Source of the DNA: Rhabditophanes sp. KR3021
Lineage: Eukaryota; Nematoda; Chromadorea; Rhabditida; Alloionematidae
NCBI GenBank assembly: GCA_963281155.1
Contig: CAUJLY010000006.1
Location: forward strand, 6,386,001-6,450,000
Direction: 5' to 3'
DNA: 64,000 nt
This document shows positions 25,265-37,003 of the stretch, one piece after another. Position 1 is the first letter of the stretch, and every line of letters begins with the position of its first letter. The position numbers were made by a program, and so were the translations under genes. The notes under the pieces are model-generated. The model did no database searches. It had not been told where the DNA came from and was given only the letters and a program-made list of their open reading frames with translations.

Positions 25265-28235
25265 TTAAATATTATTATGGCTAGCAATGATTATGGAACA
25301 ATCAGGATCAATATCATCTTTTTTGTTTGTTGCAATAGGCGAAGCAATTGTGTTTTCGATGTTTGCATTACTCATTTTGAATATGTCTTGAACTGGTCTT
25401 ATTCGCTTTCCACACATACTAATTTTTTCATCCAAGAGCCAATACATTATCGGTATGATGAGTAAGCCTTGTAAGAGTGAAAGTATGACACAAAGCGTCA
25501 TTGACTTCACAAATACTTCACCCATATATAATTTAACCCAAAGCAATGATATAACGCAAGCTATAGTTGAGAAACCAGCTTGAATTATTGGAAAAGCTAC
25601 TGCGTGTATTGTATATTCAGATATTTGTTTGCTAGAAAAGGATGGATGCTCTAAAGATATCTTATGGTAGTGGAATGCAACATGTGATGGCATGTCAACT
25701 GAAAATCCAATTGTCATTATAATTATAGCCATCATAATCGGATCTAAATCCACACCCCACCAATTTAATCCTCCAACCACTCCGAGACAGATAAAGAATA
25801 TTGAGGTTGAGGCAATTGCTATGGCTTTTTTGTCATATAAAAACCAGAAAACAACAAAGCCCATTGACATAAATGTAACGACAGCACTTTGCCATGTAAC
25901 TGAGGGAATTACTTCAATAAGATCGAGGACCGGTGCATCATCATTATACACAGTAACATCAAAGTTACTTTTATAAAAGTCCGACAAATTTCTCCAACTC
26001 TCTAAAAGCAAGGCTCTTTCATTTAATTTTTTCAAATGTTCTCCATGGTATCCGGTACTAAAGAAAAAGGCATTCAATTTAGTGGTATCATTTGTTTTGT
26101 TTAGCTTAACAAAACCTTTCCAAAAGGTATATTCAGGCCATTTTAAAAATTCATCCAAGTCATTTTCGTTTATTCTCTCGGGATCTTCACCCATCGCCAA
26201 ATTATATTCCTCAAAATCTCTCAAAAAAAAGCGCGTTGAATCTTTACCAATTGCAGATGGCAGATGTTCAAATGCCTCAACAATATTATATAGCTGTTTA
26301 GCATTTTCTGGGTCTGATAAATTTCCTGGTTTATTTACAAATACCATAACAGGTGTCATATTTGGAACTATATATTCATTTTTGTAATAATGTGCATCTA
26401 ACATTTGGGAGCCAGGCAAAAAGAATTTGTGAGGATTGAGATCAATTTGGAGAGATACAATTCCCTGTAATATATGTAAAATCAAGGAATGTAGTTTAAT
26501 ATGTTAATTTAGGGGATGCAGTGTAGTATGCTAACTTAGTAAATGTAATTGTATTTTAATCTAAGTGGATAATCCCAGTGAAACTTTTAAAATGCTCATA
26601 AATACGTATTTGATACACTTACGAAAATGGAAAATACTATTGAACAAATAAAAGCTATCACTATCATTATAATTGCTGGCCAACAACAGATCACATTAAT
26701 ATAAGTTTTTGCTAAACCAGCTAGAGCTTTTCGCGCATTTTTGGATTGTTTAACTGTCATGTTCTGAAGTAATGAATTATATTATTGTTATACAAAGCAA
26801 AGCTTACTAATTTTTGCGTAAATTTATTCATGAAGTTATCAACACAAGTTTCATCTGCGCAATTGAATTCTTGAACACAGACAAATGCTAAAATTGCAGC
26901 ATATAATGTTACTTGATAAATTGTATCGATGAAAATAGCTAATGCATTACCGAGACAAAACAATTGAATTTCAGGTGGTGAAGTTATTGAACCAACACAG
27001 AAGGCTAGTATATTGGTAAAAGCAGACAACAAAATTGATGGTCCAGTTTCAACACAAACAAAAGCTATGCATTCGCAAACATCTTCAGCTCTCAAATAAT
27101 CCGAATTTAGCTTTTTTCTCTTTATTTTGACGAAACGTTGTTGGGCATGGATCATAAGAAAACAATCGTCTACTCCAATAGCCAAAATTAGAAAAGGTGT
27201 AATTGCTAAAATTGGACTGAAAGGGGCTCCGAAAAGTACAATCAAACTAAAAGTTGTAGCTGTTGACATTAATGGAACAATGCAGGCAGTAATTGACAAG
27301 AGAATCTTGTACAAAGTAAATTGCCGTGCAATAGTGCTACTAATATATGTTGTTATTACTGTAAATAAGCACATTAAAATAAAACCAGCAATTAGGAAAG
27401 GTTCCATTTCAAGGCCTGTAGCAGTCATTTCAGATTGCATGTATGCTTGAGATACAGCCATAGCATTAATTCGATCACTTGTAAAATTATCAACTAAATA
27501 TTTGGATATTTTTATTTCATATGATTCGATATCCTTTAAAGACCACGAAGAATGTTTTTCAGCTCTTATTTGAAGAATAATCATTTTTGTAAATTCAATG
27601 TTTGTAGAATCACTTTCATTTAGATTAGATTTTAACCTGACACCAAAAAAGTTTTGACCAATTGTGAATTTACGCCCAAACATTTCAGTCATTGGATATG
27701 TTAGATTAACACGTAAGTCTTTCGTTTGTTCTCCATTTTCACTTTCCTTCCACAAGATTTGAAAACCATTATAAAATTGTCGCACCGGTTGGTTGATTTC
27801 ACAAAAACCAATGCAAAATTGAGAAAATGGTTTGTGCGAAAGTTGCGTTGGGTTTTCAAAAGTAATGTTATTTTCCAAAACATCCAACAAATCAACTGTT
27901 TCCTCCAAATATTCCTTACGTATCATTGTTTTGTTGTCTTTAGCAATAATCATTATAAAAATAGTGACTCCACGCCCTTCTTGATTAAAGAATTGTTCAA
28001 AAACTTGAATTTCATCGCGTGATCTAGCATTCGATGGAGTATAGCCGTAAGGAATTGCAGTTCGTGAAGTCGAAATTACATGCAAAATGCATGTCAATGT
28101 AATTAAAAATGAAATTATTGCACACCAGCAATAATATTTTGAAATGAAAATACCTAAACTTTCAAAACCAGAATGCAAAAGTCGAACAAAAATAAAATGT
28201 TCTTTTGGTTTGGAGTTTGAATTTGGATGAATCAT
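25265..28235 (-). CDS. Patched-related protein (PTR family) with sterol-sensing domain (922 aa)
   Basis: Minus-strand exons: 28235-26808, 26763-26623, 26464-25265, all in phase 0. Topology is RND/Patched-like: TM1 at about residues 35-55, a large extracellular loop, and a sterol-sensing domain at about 268-455 with the GVDD motif at about 354-357. A second TM1-like helix lies in exon 2, then a second extracellular loop, then the C-terminal helices with the IGFSVDMPSHVAFHYH motif. PTR proteins act in cuticle formation, molting and lipid or sterol-linked transport at apical membranes in C. elegans. The acidic residues in both halves suggest a working proton-coupled RND mechanism. The exact ptr number cannot be assigned. 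Confidence 0.93.
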
Positions 28236-29880
28236 GATTCTATAAATTTATTTTATTTTAGTTAGTAGTATGAATTATATTCAATAATAATAATATTTTT
28301 GTCTTTAGCAGTTTTTGTTTGATAAATAAATTATAGGTCATTAATTTTGTAGAAAGTAATTATTGTAATCTAAAAGTAAACATTTTATACACAAAAAAGA
28401 ATCAAAGTTTTACAAAACACAGACATATTATAATAAAATGAGGAATTTGCAATAAGTATCAAAATTTATTAACAAATTCAATGTTTACCTAAAAATTGCT
28501 TTTCCAATTGAACAAGGTCAAAAGTGAGGCATAAGTCATGCAACTAGATTTTAAACAAATACAAAATCAGCATGATATTATCGCCATGATCTTGGCTTGG
28601 ATACTTTCTTAAGGAATGCTTTCATACACCATCAAACCTTATTCTAGATTATTTGGAATACAAATTATGATGCATTTAAAATTTACGACTATACCATAGT
28701 TCAACAAGTATTAAATGTAGTTTAATAAAATAATAATTAGCCAACTTTAATGTTATCCATTGAATAAAACATTCCTACCTTAAATGTATTTGCTTAAATT
28801 ATGTTAACTAAAAATTTATAATAAATTGTTAAATTTGAAGAATGATTGAGGAAGGTGATAGAGTTTTCTTTTATTCAGGATATATAAAAACGATGCAAAT
28901 TGATGGTGACTATAAAAAATCAAGGAGCAATCAACTTGACAGTTAATTATGGTTAACTTCAATTCTAAAGTAAAAAGTGATTGTTATTTTTGACAATCAA
29001 AATTATTTAAACTAAGACTAAATCACAATTGGTACACTTTTCTTTTGACTTTTGTGAAACCATAATATTTGTGGTAAATGATGGTGCAGGCAGTTTACCC
29101 CTTTACATTATTAAAATCACTAAGCAGCCACGAAAAATTGTGTTGGTAAGGTAACAGGTTCATAAGTATAAGTGAATAAGAATAAAAGCCTTATAAAATT
29201 AGCTGAAACAATTATATCAAACAAAATGGTAGTTGGTAGGGATGAGAGTGCGTTTTGTATTAAAAAATAGACAGTTTATCATTAGCAAGTTCAGCAAACT
29301 TTTTGATATAATTAACATATGCTGTCACAAAGTACAGGCACAAAAACATTATAGTTCAATCTTTTTCAAATAACATGGCTTTTTGGTGAATATCACGATG
29401 AGACCAGTGGCAATCCTTTCGATGTCAATTCAAATAAAAAAGGAGTATTTATAAGATATAAAATTATAAATGGAAATAACAGATCAGTGTATCAAAATAA
29501 TATGATCACCAAAACAAGGTATTTATCGCGCCTTATTTGTGTGTAAGTTTATGCCTTTTTGTGACCAGCCTTTCCAAATAATATTACTTAAAAAAGTTAC
29601 AACCATATATAAAAGGAAAAATGTTTATTTGAAATTTTATGTGATATATTTTTACAAAAAATAACTTGACATAATGGGTTTAAAAGAAATACATATCATT
29701 ATATTTATTTGCATATATAGGTATGATTTGCACAAATATATTTCATTAAAAATTCATGCAAATTTCAGTAGACATCTGATTGTTGATAACTTGATTTGGT
29801 CACGATTTAATTAAATTGAGGAAATCTTAATATATAATTTGATTTATTAGTTGTCAAAATACCTTTTTATGATGTTCAAT
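28236..29880. other. 1.6-kb intergenic region
   Basis: AT-rich promoter region of the PTR gene and 3' flank of the next gene. One short plus-strand ORF (28842-28946) has unusual coding character and is listed separately. Confidence 0.5.
28842..28946 (+). pseudogene. Short coding-like ORF (34 aa), possible TRM6-like fragment
   Basis: The ORF starts MIEEGDRVFFYSGYIKTMQ and runs to a TAA. The start (IxEGDxVxF...GxxKxxQ) resembles the N-terminus of the TRM6/TRMT6 subunit of tRNA m1A58 methyltransferase. No downstream exon continuing that family was seen. It could be a gene relic or chance. Confidence 0.2.
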
Positions 29881-30330
29881 TTACACTTTTAATGATTTGG
29901 AAGAATCAACGATGACATCATGATTTATAATAATAGGTGATTTTTCCAACTTTATTTTGATGGGAAATGTATTTTTTGATGGTTTATTGGAGGAATTAAC
30001 AGCAGTATTTCCAATAAAAATTTTAGCTGGTAAAGGGTCAGATAAGGCAAATGGGTTTTTATTCGTGCTGATGATTTTGATGTCTGTGTCTGAATCAACG
30101 TCATATATCATTTTATCTTCCCCATTTTCTACAGGCTTTACCATATCAAAGTCATCCATTTTGCTATGATTCATCTCAAAAAAACGTGAATCAAATGGTT
30201 CAGCTTCTACTTTGGTATTTGTATCGCCGGAAATTGTCATTCTTTCACCTACTGGTAGTATCATAGGAAGTGTATTAATTACTTGAAAATTAATTGTCAG
30301 AAACATAGCTACGACCAACAGAATATTCAT
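29881..30330 (-). CDS. Orphan secreted protein (149 aa)
   Basis: Single exon. Residues 1-20 form a signal peptide (MNILLVVAMFLTINFQVINT). The mature protein is acidic in the middle (MDDFDMVKPVENGEDKMIYD) and basic near the C-terminus (IKIKLEKSP). It has no cysteines, no dibasic-flanked peptide repeats and no recognisable domain. It includes possible N-glycosylation sites (NHS, NSS). Start chosen at 30330 because it gives the full signal peptide. Function unknown. Confidence 0.65.
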   Translation of the reverse strand: MNILLVVAMFLTINFQVINTLPMILPVGERMTISGDTNTKVEAEPFDSRFFEMNHSKMDDFDMVKPVENGEDKMIYDVDSDTDIKIISTNKNPFALSDPLPAKIFIGNTAVNSSNKPSKNTFPIKIKLEKSPIIINHDVIVDSSKSLKV

Positions 30331-30893
30331 GGTAAATACCTAAAATAGCAAAATATTTTTCAAACTTGATGTAAAAATGATACCTTGACAATGTAAAAAT
30401 TTATATTTTATAAAAAAATTAAGGTGTATAGTTAGTTTAAAAATTGCATCAGACAAAGCCCTCATTAATTAAAAGTAACACCCATTTATTGATGGCTACA
30501 AAGTTTGATATAATGTAAGTATGGTAGATAATAGGTACTAGTTTAATTTTACTTTTTTTGATTCAGTTCAAGATGGTCAAAAGATTGGAACATCATTTTT
30601 ACTTGCCAAACTTTATATCTAGCTGCATTATTGCTTCAAATCAAAAGTAAATACTCAATTTGATTTGTTTGCTACTTAAATCAAATCAAATATTTTGCAT
30701 GCAAATAATAATTTAATTATAGAGTTGATTTTTAAATTATAATGATATATTGTATACGTATCAAAGTAGAGTATATTTGTAAATAACTTGGTTAATGGAA
30801 CTGAGACATTAGTTTTGTATACATACTTTTATTAAATGTTTAGTTAAGTGTTGATAACACATGAAGTAATACAAAATATTGCATTAAGTGTAG
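30331..30893. other. Intergenic region
   Basis: About 560 nt of AT-rich sequence; promoter of the orphan secreted gene and 3' UTR of the glutamate transporter. Nothing else seen. Confidence 0.5.
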
Positions 30894-32793
30894 TTAAATA
30901 TTTTCAACTTTGCCTAAAGATATTTTTCGTAATGCCATTGGATTAAGAGTATTTTTCCTCCAAGACATTGAATAATCAATGGACATGTGTCGTGCTGGAG
31001 CAGAAGGTAATGAAATATAACTTTTCATTGAATTATTATCATTCCATAAAATGATCGAAGGGGCACGACTGTTTCCAGCCGATTTGAGATTTTCGACTTC
31101 CTGCTTAAGTTCTTCATGAAACTTGTCAACTTCATCTGATTTTTCAAGTTTTTCCTTGAAATAATGAGAAACGACCATAGTTGCAAAACCATCTCCTAGG
31201 CAATTGACAACAGTTCGAACACGATCTCTATAAATTATTCCAAAATGTTTTGTAAATAAAAGTAAAAATACATATTTTAAATAGTCGTAAAATTGCTTTT
31301 TTTAAGAAAGTAAGAATACTTACTCTACATGAACATAAAAATAGTTATTTTAAATAGACTTAAAAATACTTTTTTCGAATAAAAGTAAAAAATAGTCATT
31401 TTAAATTAACGTAAAATAGTAGTTTTAAATAAAATTATTTTCTTACTTACAGAAGCCAATCAATCGTAATAATAAGAGAAACATCCTTGACAGGGAGTCC
31501 TAATGTTCCTAATATCAACAAAATAGATACTAACCCCGCTGGAACAGAACCAAGACCTAAAGATGCTAATGTAGCTGTTAAACTGACTGTGATCACTTCT
31601 GGAATTGTCAAGGTTACATTATTTAATTGAGCAATGAAAATAACTGCTATTGCCTCATACAAAGCATTCCCATCCATATTTATAGTCGATCCCATAGGCA
31701 ACACAAATCTCGTAATTCTTCTGTCAACACCAAGATTATCCTCCATACATTGCATCGATACAGGCAATGCTGCTCCACCTGAGGCTGTTCCAAAACCGGT
31801 AACAAGAGCCTGCATCATACCTTTTACCACCGTTAAAGGATTTTTTCGGGTAATTGCAAAATAAAGAAGCGGCATGTTAATGAGCGTGTGAATGATTAGG
31901 GCACTCATGACAGTTATTACATACATCCCTAATACAGCGGCAGTATCACTCAAATCATCTAATTCTAATAAATTTCCAGCAATTAGACAAACAATTCCCA
32001 TCGGTGCAAACCACATCAAGTATTCTACAAATTTCATAATAACTGCTTCTAGTATAATGAAAAATTCAATTATAATACGTGCTCTTTCACCTAACTGCGA
32101 AATTACGATGCCAAAGGCTGTACAAAACACAATTATACCCATTATGTTCATACCTGGTGTGTACTCAACAACTCTTTGCCGATTTGGTGACACAAAAGAA
32201 CCAGTGATATTCATAAAAACTTTTGAATTCGTCTTTTTGTAAATTGTTTGAGTTCTTTGGAAGGTGGCTTGCAAAATATTTTCTGGTAACATATTTCTTA
32301 TAAGATCAAGAAAAGTGTCTAGAGGAGAAACATTTGCATGTTGAATATGTGTTATTTTGAAATCATTTTTAATTGTTGGATCGCCTGGATGAATTGCCAA
32401 AACTAATATTATTCCGGTCTAAAGTATAGTATTTAAATAGAATTTAAATCCAAAATTATGATACAAACTAACAATTGTAGCCAAAACTGTCGTAGTCAAA
32501 TAATATAAAACAGTTATCAATCCCATTTTACTACTGTCTTTGGCGTCCATTTGGGCTAAAGCTGATATCAACGATGAAAATATCAATGGTAAAATCATCA
32601 ACTTTAGAACTTGCATAAAGATTTCTCCAGGGAAATTAACGAGCCTAACTACTTCAATAGGTAATTTGAACTGTCTTAATAAAAATCCTAATGCTAATCC
32701 AACAACAACTGCCCCAATAGTCATGCATAATAACAAGTTTTTCCTAATAAATCTTTTAAGGGCTCTCTTTTTATTCTTAGGAGGATTGAGCAT
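30894..32793 (-). CDS. Divergent excitatory amino acid transporter-like protein (540 aa), SLC1/GLT family
   Basis: Minus-strand exons: 32793-32473, 32418-31451, 31227-30894; phases 0 and 2. The fold is that of sodium:dicarboxylate symporters: basic N-terminus, TM1-TM6 with an extracellular N-glycosylated loop (NITGSF), HP1, TM7, HP2 and TM8. TM8 keeps the substrate residues (DWLLDRVRTVVNCLGD with Asp, Arg and Asn). Other motifs differ from typical EAATs. HP1 has GTASGGAALPVS where EAATs have a serine-rich SSS-ATLPVT. TM7 has NMDGN where EAATs have NMDGT. HP2 is one residue shorter (GLGSVPAGLV instead of GAAGIPQAGLV). The tail is about 90 aa with charged and Ser-rich sequence. Glutamate uptake is the family role, but these changes make substrate and ion coupling uncertain. 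Intron 2 carries a tandem repeat. Confidence 0.92.
31251..31440 (-). repeat. About 25-bp tandem repeat in the transporter intron
   Basis: Within the 223-nt intron, plus-strand TAAAAATA-like motifs start at 31263, 31288, 31311, 31336, 31361, 31386 and 31412, giving seven units of 23-26 bp. In sense orientation the unit is about ATTTAAAATNACTATTTTTA plus five to seven bases. Some units include GTAAGTATT, a donor-like sequence. The unit resembles the 3' half of ordinary introns in this window. Confidence 0.75.
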
Positions 32794-33486
32794 TGTTAGT
32801 AGTTAGTGTTTCTTTAAAATAAATGAACCAAATTGCTTGATTCTACACGCTCAAAGTAATATTTGTATGTAGAGAATGGTAAGCATATGACCAAAAGCAG
32901 ATCTGTTATTAGATTGTTCTGTAAATGATACGTGCAAGGTTTTGACTATAGTTGAATTTAAATTGGTTGACAGACATAGAATTGCTTAAATTAATTCAAT
33001 TGACGTCAGTAGCACATCGTATTAACGCGGCTAAACAGTTATCATCTATTCAGGATGATGCTTGATTACCATGTTTGGAAATAAAAATATATAACACGTA
33101 TTTCAACGATTATAAATTGATTTGATTTTTTTGGGACTTGGTATATTTATTAATTTTGTATAAAACATTTTTGTTATAATTTTAATTATTAAACGACCGA
33201 TCAAAATCTTTCTTATCTTTTTGTTTTGGTAAAATAATTTTGATAGAGATAAGATCAACTTTCCATTTCAATTGTCTCAAGACGATTGTGATACTGAAGA
33301 TTGGACATCAGTGTATTGGCATATTCAAAATATCTCAATATCTAATAACACGCTATCTTTATCTTCATGTTACATTAACGATTTTTATTAAATTTATATC
33401 TTTTATACATTTATAGTAATCAACTGCCAAGAAGATCATTACATTTGTTACTAAAGCAACTTAGGAAAGCAAACTTGATCTGAAGG
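32794..33486. promoter_or_regulatory. Divergent promoter region of the transporter and FAD synthase genes
   Basis: A 693-nt space between two divergently transcribed genes. It contains a CRE core TGACGTCA at 33001-33008. A 44-codon open stretch at about 33253-33391 (SQDDCDTEDWTSVYWHIQ) follows an acceptor-like TTGATAG, but cannot be joined in frame to the FAD synthase start because of a TGA just before it. Confidence 0.45.
33001..33008. promoter_or_regulatory. CRE/ATF-type site TGACGTCA
   Basis: A perfect palindromic cAMP-response-element core in the divergent promoter, 208 nt from one start and 479 nt from the other. Binding by a CREB/ATF factor is inferred only. Confidence 0.35.
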
Positions 33487-34668
33487 ATGGTTTTGTTGAA
33501 TATGAATTCACTGGATAATAATGACAATCATGGAGTTGACGAGATTGTTGTATACATCTGGGCACACAATTCAGTTGATTACAATAAACTGTTCCTCAAT
33601 GCTGATTCGATTACCAAGCAATTTCCAAAATGTAATGTATCCCTGAATAAGTGAGTATTATGCTTTATTTATTTTTGTAAAAATATTTGATTTGCAGGTT
33701 ATCTGGAATCACTCGTTTACCTATTTTGCAACTCAAAGTGACTACCCAAATATCCGATCAATTGTCAGAATCTATTACGAAATTTGTTCACCAACTGTTC
33801 AAAGGTTTGTAGTCCATAGTTGATATATAACACAATTTGTTTAGATGATATTGTTGACGATGTATTTTTACTTCAAAGCAAAGCCTACAAAATTGAGCAA
33901 TATGTTTTGACATTAATGGATAACAAGGAGTCAGATATATTCAAAGAGGCTTTAATGAAAGCATTTGATTTAATTTACAAAACGCTTGATCAATATACAA
34001 ATGACAGAGTAAGCATTGCTTTCAATGGCGGAAAAGATTGTACTCTTGTACTTCATTTATATTCCACTGCTTTAGAAGTAATTGAAAAATCTTCTTACAA
34101 GTCAAATGAAGTGGATAAATTAGATGTAACGAATAAGTTAAATGCTATGGCCTTATATTTTAATCACCACCCGGAATTCGCACAAGTACCTGAATTCATT
34201 GAACGCATCAAAAAGGAGTACAAATTAAATTTGATTATTTATGATCATTCAATCAAAGCATCATTAAAAATTCATTCAAAGAAATATGAAAACAATAAAG
34301 CTATCTTTATGGGAACAAGAAAAACTGATCCAGCTGGAAAGTACATGAATAGTGCTGAAGAATGGACTAGCAATGACTGGCCCCAATTCTTAAGAGTTTG
34401 CCCTATTTTCGAATGGTCTTATTCAAATGTTTGGGAAGCCATTACCAAGTTTAATATACCTTATCTCAATCTTTATGATATGGGGTATACTTCTCTCGGT
34501 GAAAAAAATAGTACAGTTAAAAATCCTGCTTTGAAGATTTCCCAAAACAGCAATGGTGAGAAATTAAACGCACTCACAAATGATTTGTCAGACAAAAAAG
34601 ATCAGGATAAGTATTTGCCCGCATATATGCTTAAGGATGAAACACTAGAACGCGATAATCGCAAATAA
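33487..34668 (+). CDS. flad-1: FAD synthase, PAPS-reductase-type domain (364 aa), with shortened N-terminus
   Basis: Exons: 33487-33650, 33698-33804, 33845-34668. The enzyme adenylates FMN to FAD. The C-terminal domain is intact: the PP-loop-like SIAFNGGKDCTLVLHL, then IFMGTRKTDP, then WPQFLRVCPIFEWSYSNVWEAI and GYTSLGEKNSTVKNP. The first 100 residues match only the end of the molybdopterin-binding-like (MPTb/MoCF) domain found in other animal FAD synthases; the bulk of that domain is absent. An in-frame TGA directly precedes the ATG at 33487, so this exon does not extend upstream without another splice. Residues 255-282 region and the tail are Asn/Lys/Asp-rich. Human FLAD1 isoforms without the first domain still make FAD, so activity is plausible. 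Confidence 0.9.
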
Positions 34669-34754
34669 TTCACTTTCAACACGGGATACCCTAAAATATT
34701 AATATTTAAGATGACTGCCCAGTGCAAAGATTAACACAAATTCGTTTATTTAAA

Positions 34755-36411
34755 TTATTCTACTTTCCTCTTAGTAATAAAATATGACATTAAGATAGTC
34801 AAAACTGTAATGATTTGCTTAAAAACATAAATTACTAATGTCGAGAAAATGACAAAACAGAAAATTAAAAACAACCCAACATCAATCATATAATATTCGT
34901 AAAAATACATGCTATTTCCCTCCATATTTAGGTTACGCAATTGTCCGAATTGAGCTGCGAATTCAAAATGCTTAATAAAAGTTTCAGTGACATTTGTTGG
35001 CTTATTTTGTATCATTCGGCTTACAAGAGTGGCATTTGTAGCCAATGATTCATCGTAAATTAATTTATGCAATGATTTTATCAATTTTTCAGAATCATAG
35101 GCTTCATTCTTTTGAATTATCGTTCCCCATTTTAAATTTTCGACCATAACAGCATTGGCTCCTTGATCTCTAAATATGGGCATTAATAAAAGAGGCTTTC
35201 CGTAAGTTGACGCTTCTCTAATTGAATTTAATCCCGAATGAGTCAGGAATCCTGTTAATCTTTTATCTGCTAGCAAATCTACTTGTGGAACAAATTTTGA
35301 AAGAACTAGGTTTTCAATGCCTTTACCAAAATCATCGTCAATTTCATATTTAACAATGAATGTGACATTTGAAAAAGCTGTAATAGCCTTTAAGAATGAT
35401 TGCTTCATAGGTTCTGGCATTTCGCAGGTTCTAAGATTAGTTCCAAATGATATTAAGACCGTTTTAGTTCTTGAATTCAGAGTATTGTCAAAAAATACAT
35501 CTAATGGCTTTGGCTTTCTAACAGTTAATCCAGCAATATCAACGATTTTGTAAAGTGTTGGTCTTGGAAGATCAACTAATGGATCCGAATTTACAAAATA
35601 AAATGAACTTTCTTTAACAACTTGCCTGACATTTATGACCCCTTTTCCAAGCTTGTCATCAAATAAAGCATTCTGCTCATCCATGGTGGTGTAAACAAAT
35701 TGGTTCATAGCCCAATATGAAATAATATTATTTAGTCTGTTCCAAAAGGTCATTTCTTTTGGATTAACTGGATTAGGCATTTCAGGGAACATGCTGATTT
35801 CAAAGGTTAATCCGTACAATTTAAGTAATGTAAAAAAAGGTGTTGAAGAAAAGATACTAACATGAGTTTTGATTCCATACATTTTTTTTAACCCTGCATA
35901 GCAATAATCAAATGTTTCTCCAACTAACAAATCAAATTTTTGATCCTTCATTTCCTTTGTCAAAGTATCATTTTGAATGACGTTTTGACAACCTGCTGAA
36001 TATACCTTGTTTAAAGATTTCAAGGATTTTAACAATCCAAATACACTATTTCCATCATTTACCCAATAATTCTTTTGTGTTTTTGAATGTGCCTTGACAG
36101 TGTCTTCTACAGTTTCATTGGGTACTAATGTAACAACTTTCGGAAATTTTTCAGCGTAATTAGCCAATCTGCTATCAATAGGTGGATATAAAATTGTCTT
36201 AAAATATTACACGTTTGATTAATTATAAACATACAACTTCATGCCCTGCTTCTTGTATAATTTCGGAAATTCTAAACATATGGTTTACATGGGATTTTCC
36301 AAAAGCTGGTATATACACCAATACATTGTAGCAATTTGAGTTTGATATTAAGAGAAGTAAAATAGTTGATAATAAGTACATGATTATACTTTTTAAAATG
36401 TCATTACGCAT
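34755..36411 (-). CDS. UDP-glycosyltransferase (UGT, 539 aa)
   Basis: Minus-strand exons: 36411-36235 and 36197-34755, phase 0. An N-terminal signal sequence (MYLLSTILLLLISNSNC) precedes NVLVYIPAFGKSHVNHM. The C-terminal UDP-sugar site shows FVPQVDLLADKRLTGFLTHSGLNS, then EASTYGKPLLLMPIFRDQ. THSG replaces the usual THGG. A C-terminal membrane helix (VGLFLIFCFVIFSTLVIYVF) and a basic tail (KRK) fit ER retention on the lumenal side. UGTs conjugate sugars to small lipophilic compounds and take part in detoxification; the substrate is unknown. The start could be either of two in-frame ATGs (36411 or 36381); the first is used. Confidence 0.94.
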
Positions 36412-37003
36412 AAGTTATCTTTTATATTGCTTTAATTTAGTTAAGGTTACGTAGCCTTATCAACTGAAGGTCAGCGATAGGTACAATAACTGATCAAAAC
36501 TTGAACATAATGTATGGAAGAGATTTATTACCAATTATGTAATTTCAACAGCTTCTTGTTTGATGGAGTTCTTTTAAAACAGTATGTTATTCCGTGCGAG
36601 ATTTTGTTATTATATGTTAATAAATTTAATATATTATCTTTAACAGAAAATCTTCAATAAATGATAACATGACTATTAAAATCAAGTAGATTTGATTTAT
36701 TTAAAACTGATTATTTTATTTTTAATGAATTTACTACAATTTAAAGATATACTTAGTTCAGATTTTTAAAATACATACTATACACAAATTATAGAATTTA
36801 ACTATATAGGATTTGATAATATTTTCTATTCTAATGCCTTGATAAGAATTGAGATTTGTATCTCAACTACATATATTTTCCAATTACTTCATGGTAACAG
36901 ATTATTAACTACCATTTATTATTATTACGAATTTATTAACATTATTAAAATAAAATTGGAATGTCCAAAAATAATTAAAAACTTATTATTTTGCAATTAT
37001 TAA
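36412..37003. other. Intergenic region
   Basis: Promoter of the UGT gene and 3' UTR of the first lipocalin gene. Minus-strand AAAGATAACT lies a few bases upstream of the UGT start, a GATA-type core, which could fit intestinal expression but is common by chance in AT-rich DNA. Confidence 0.4.
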
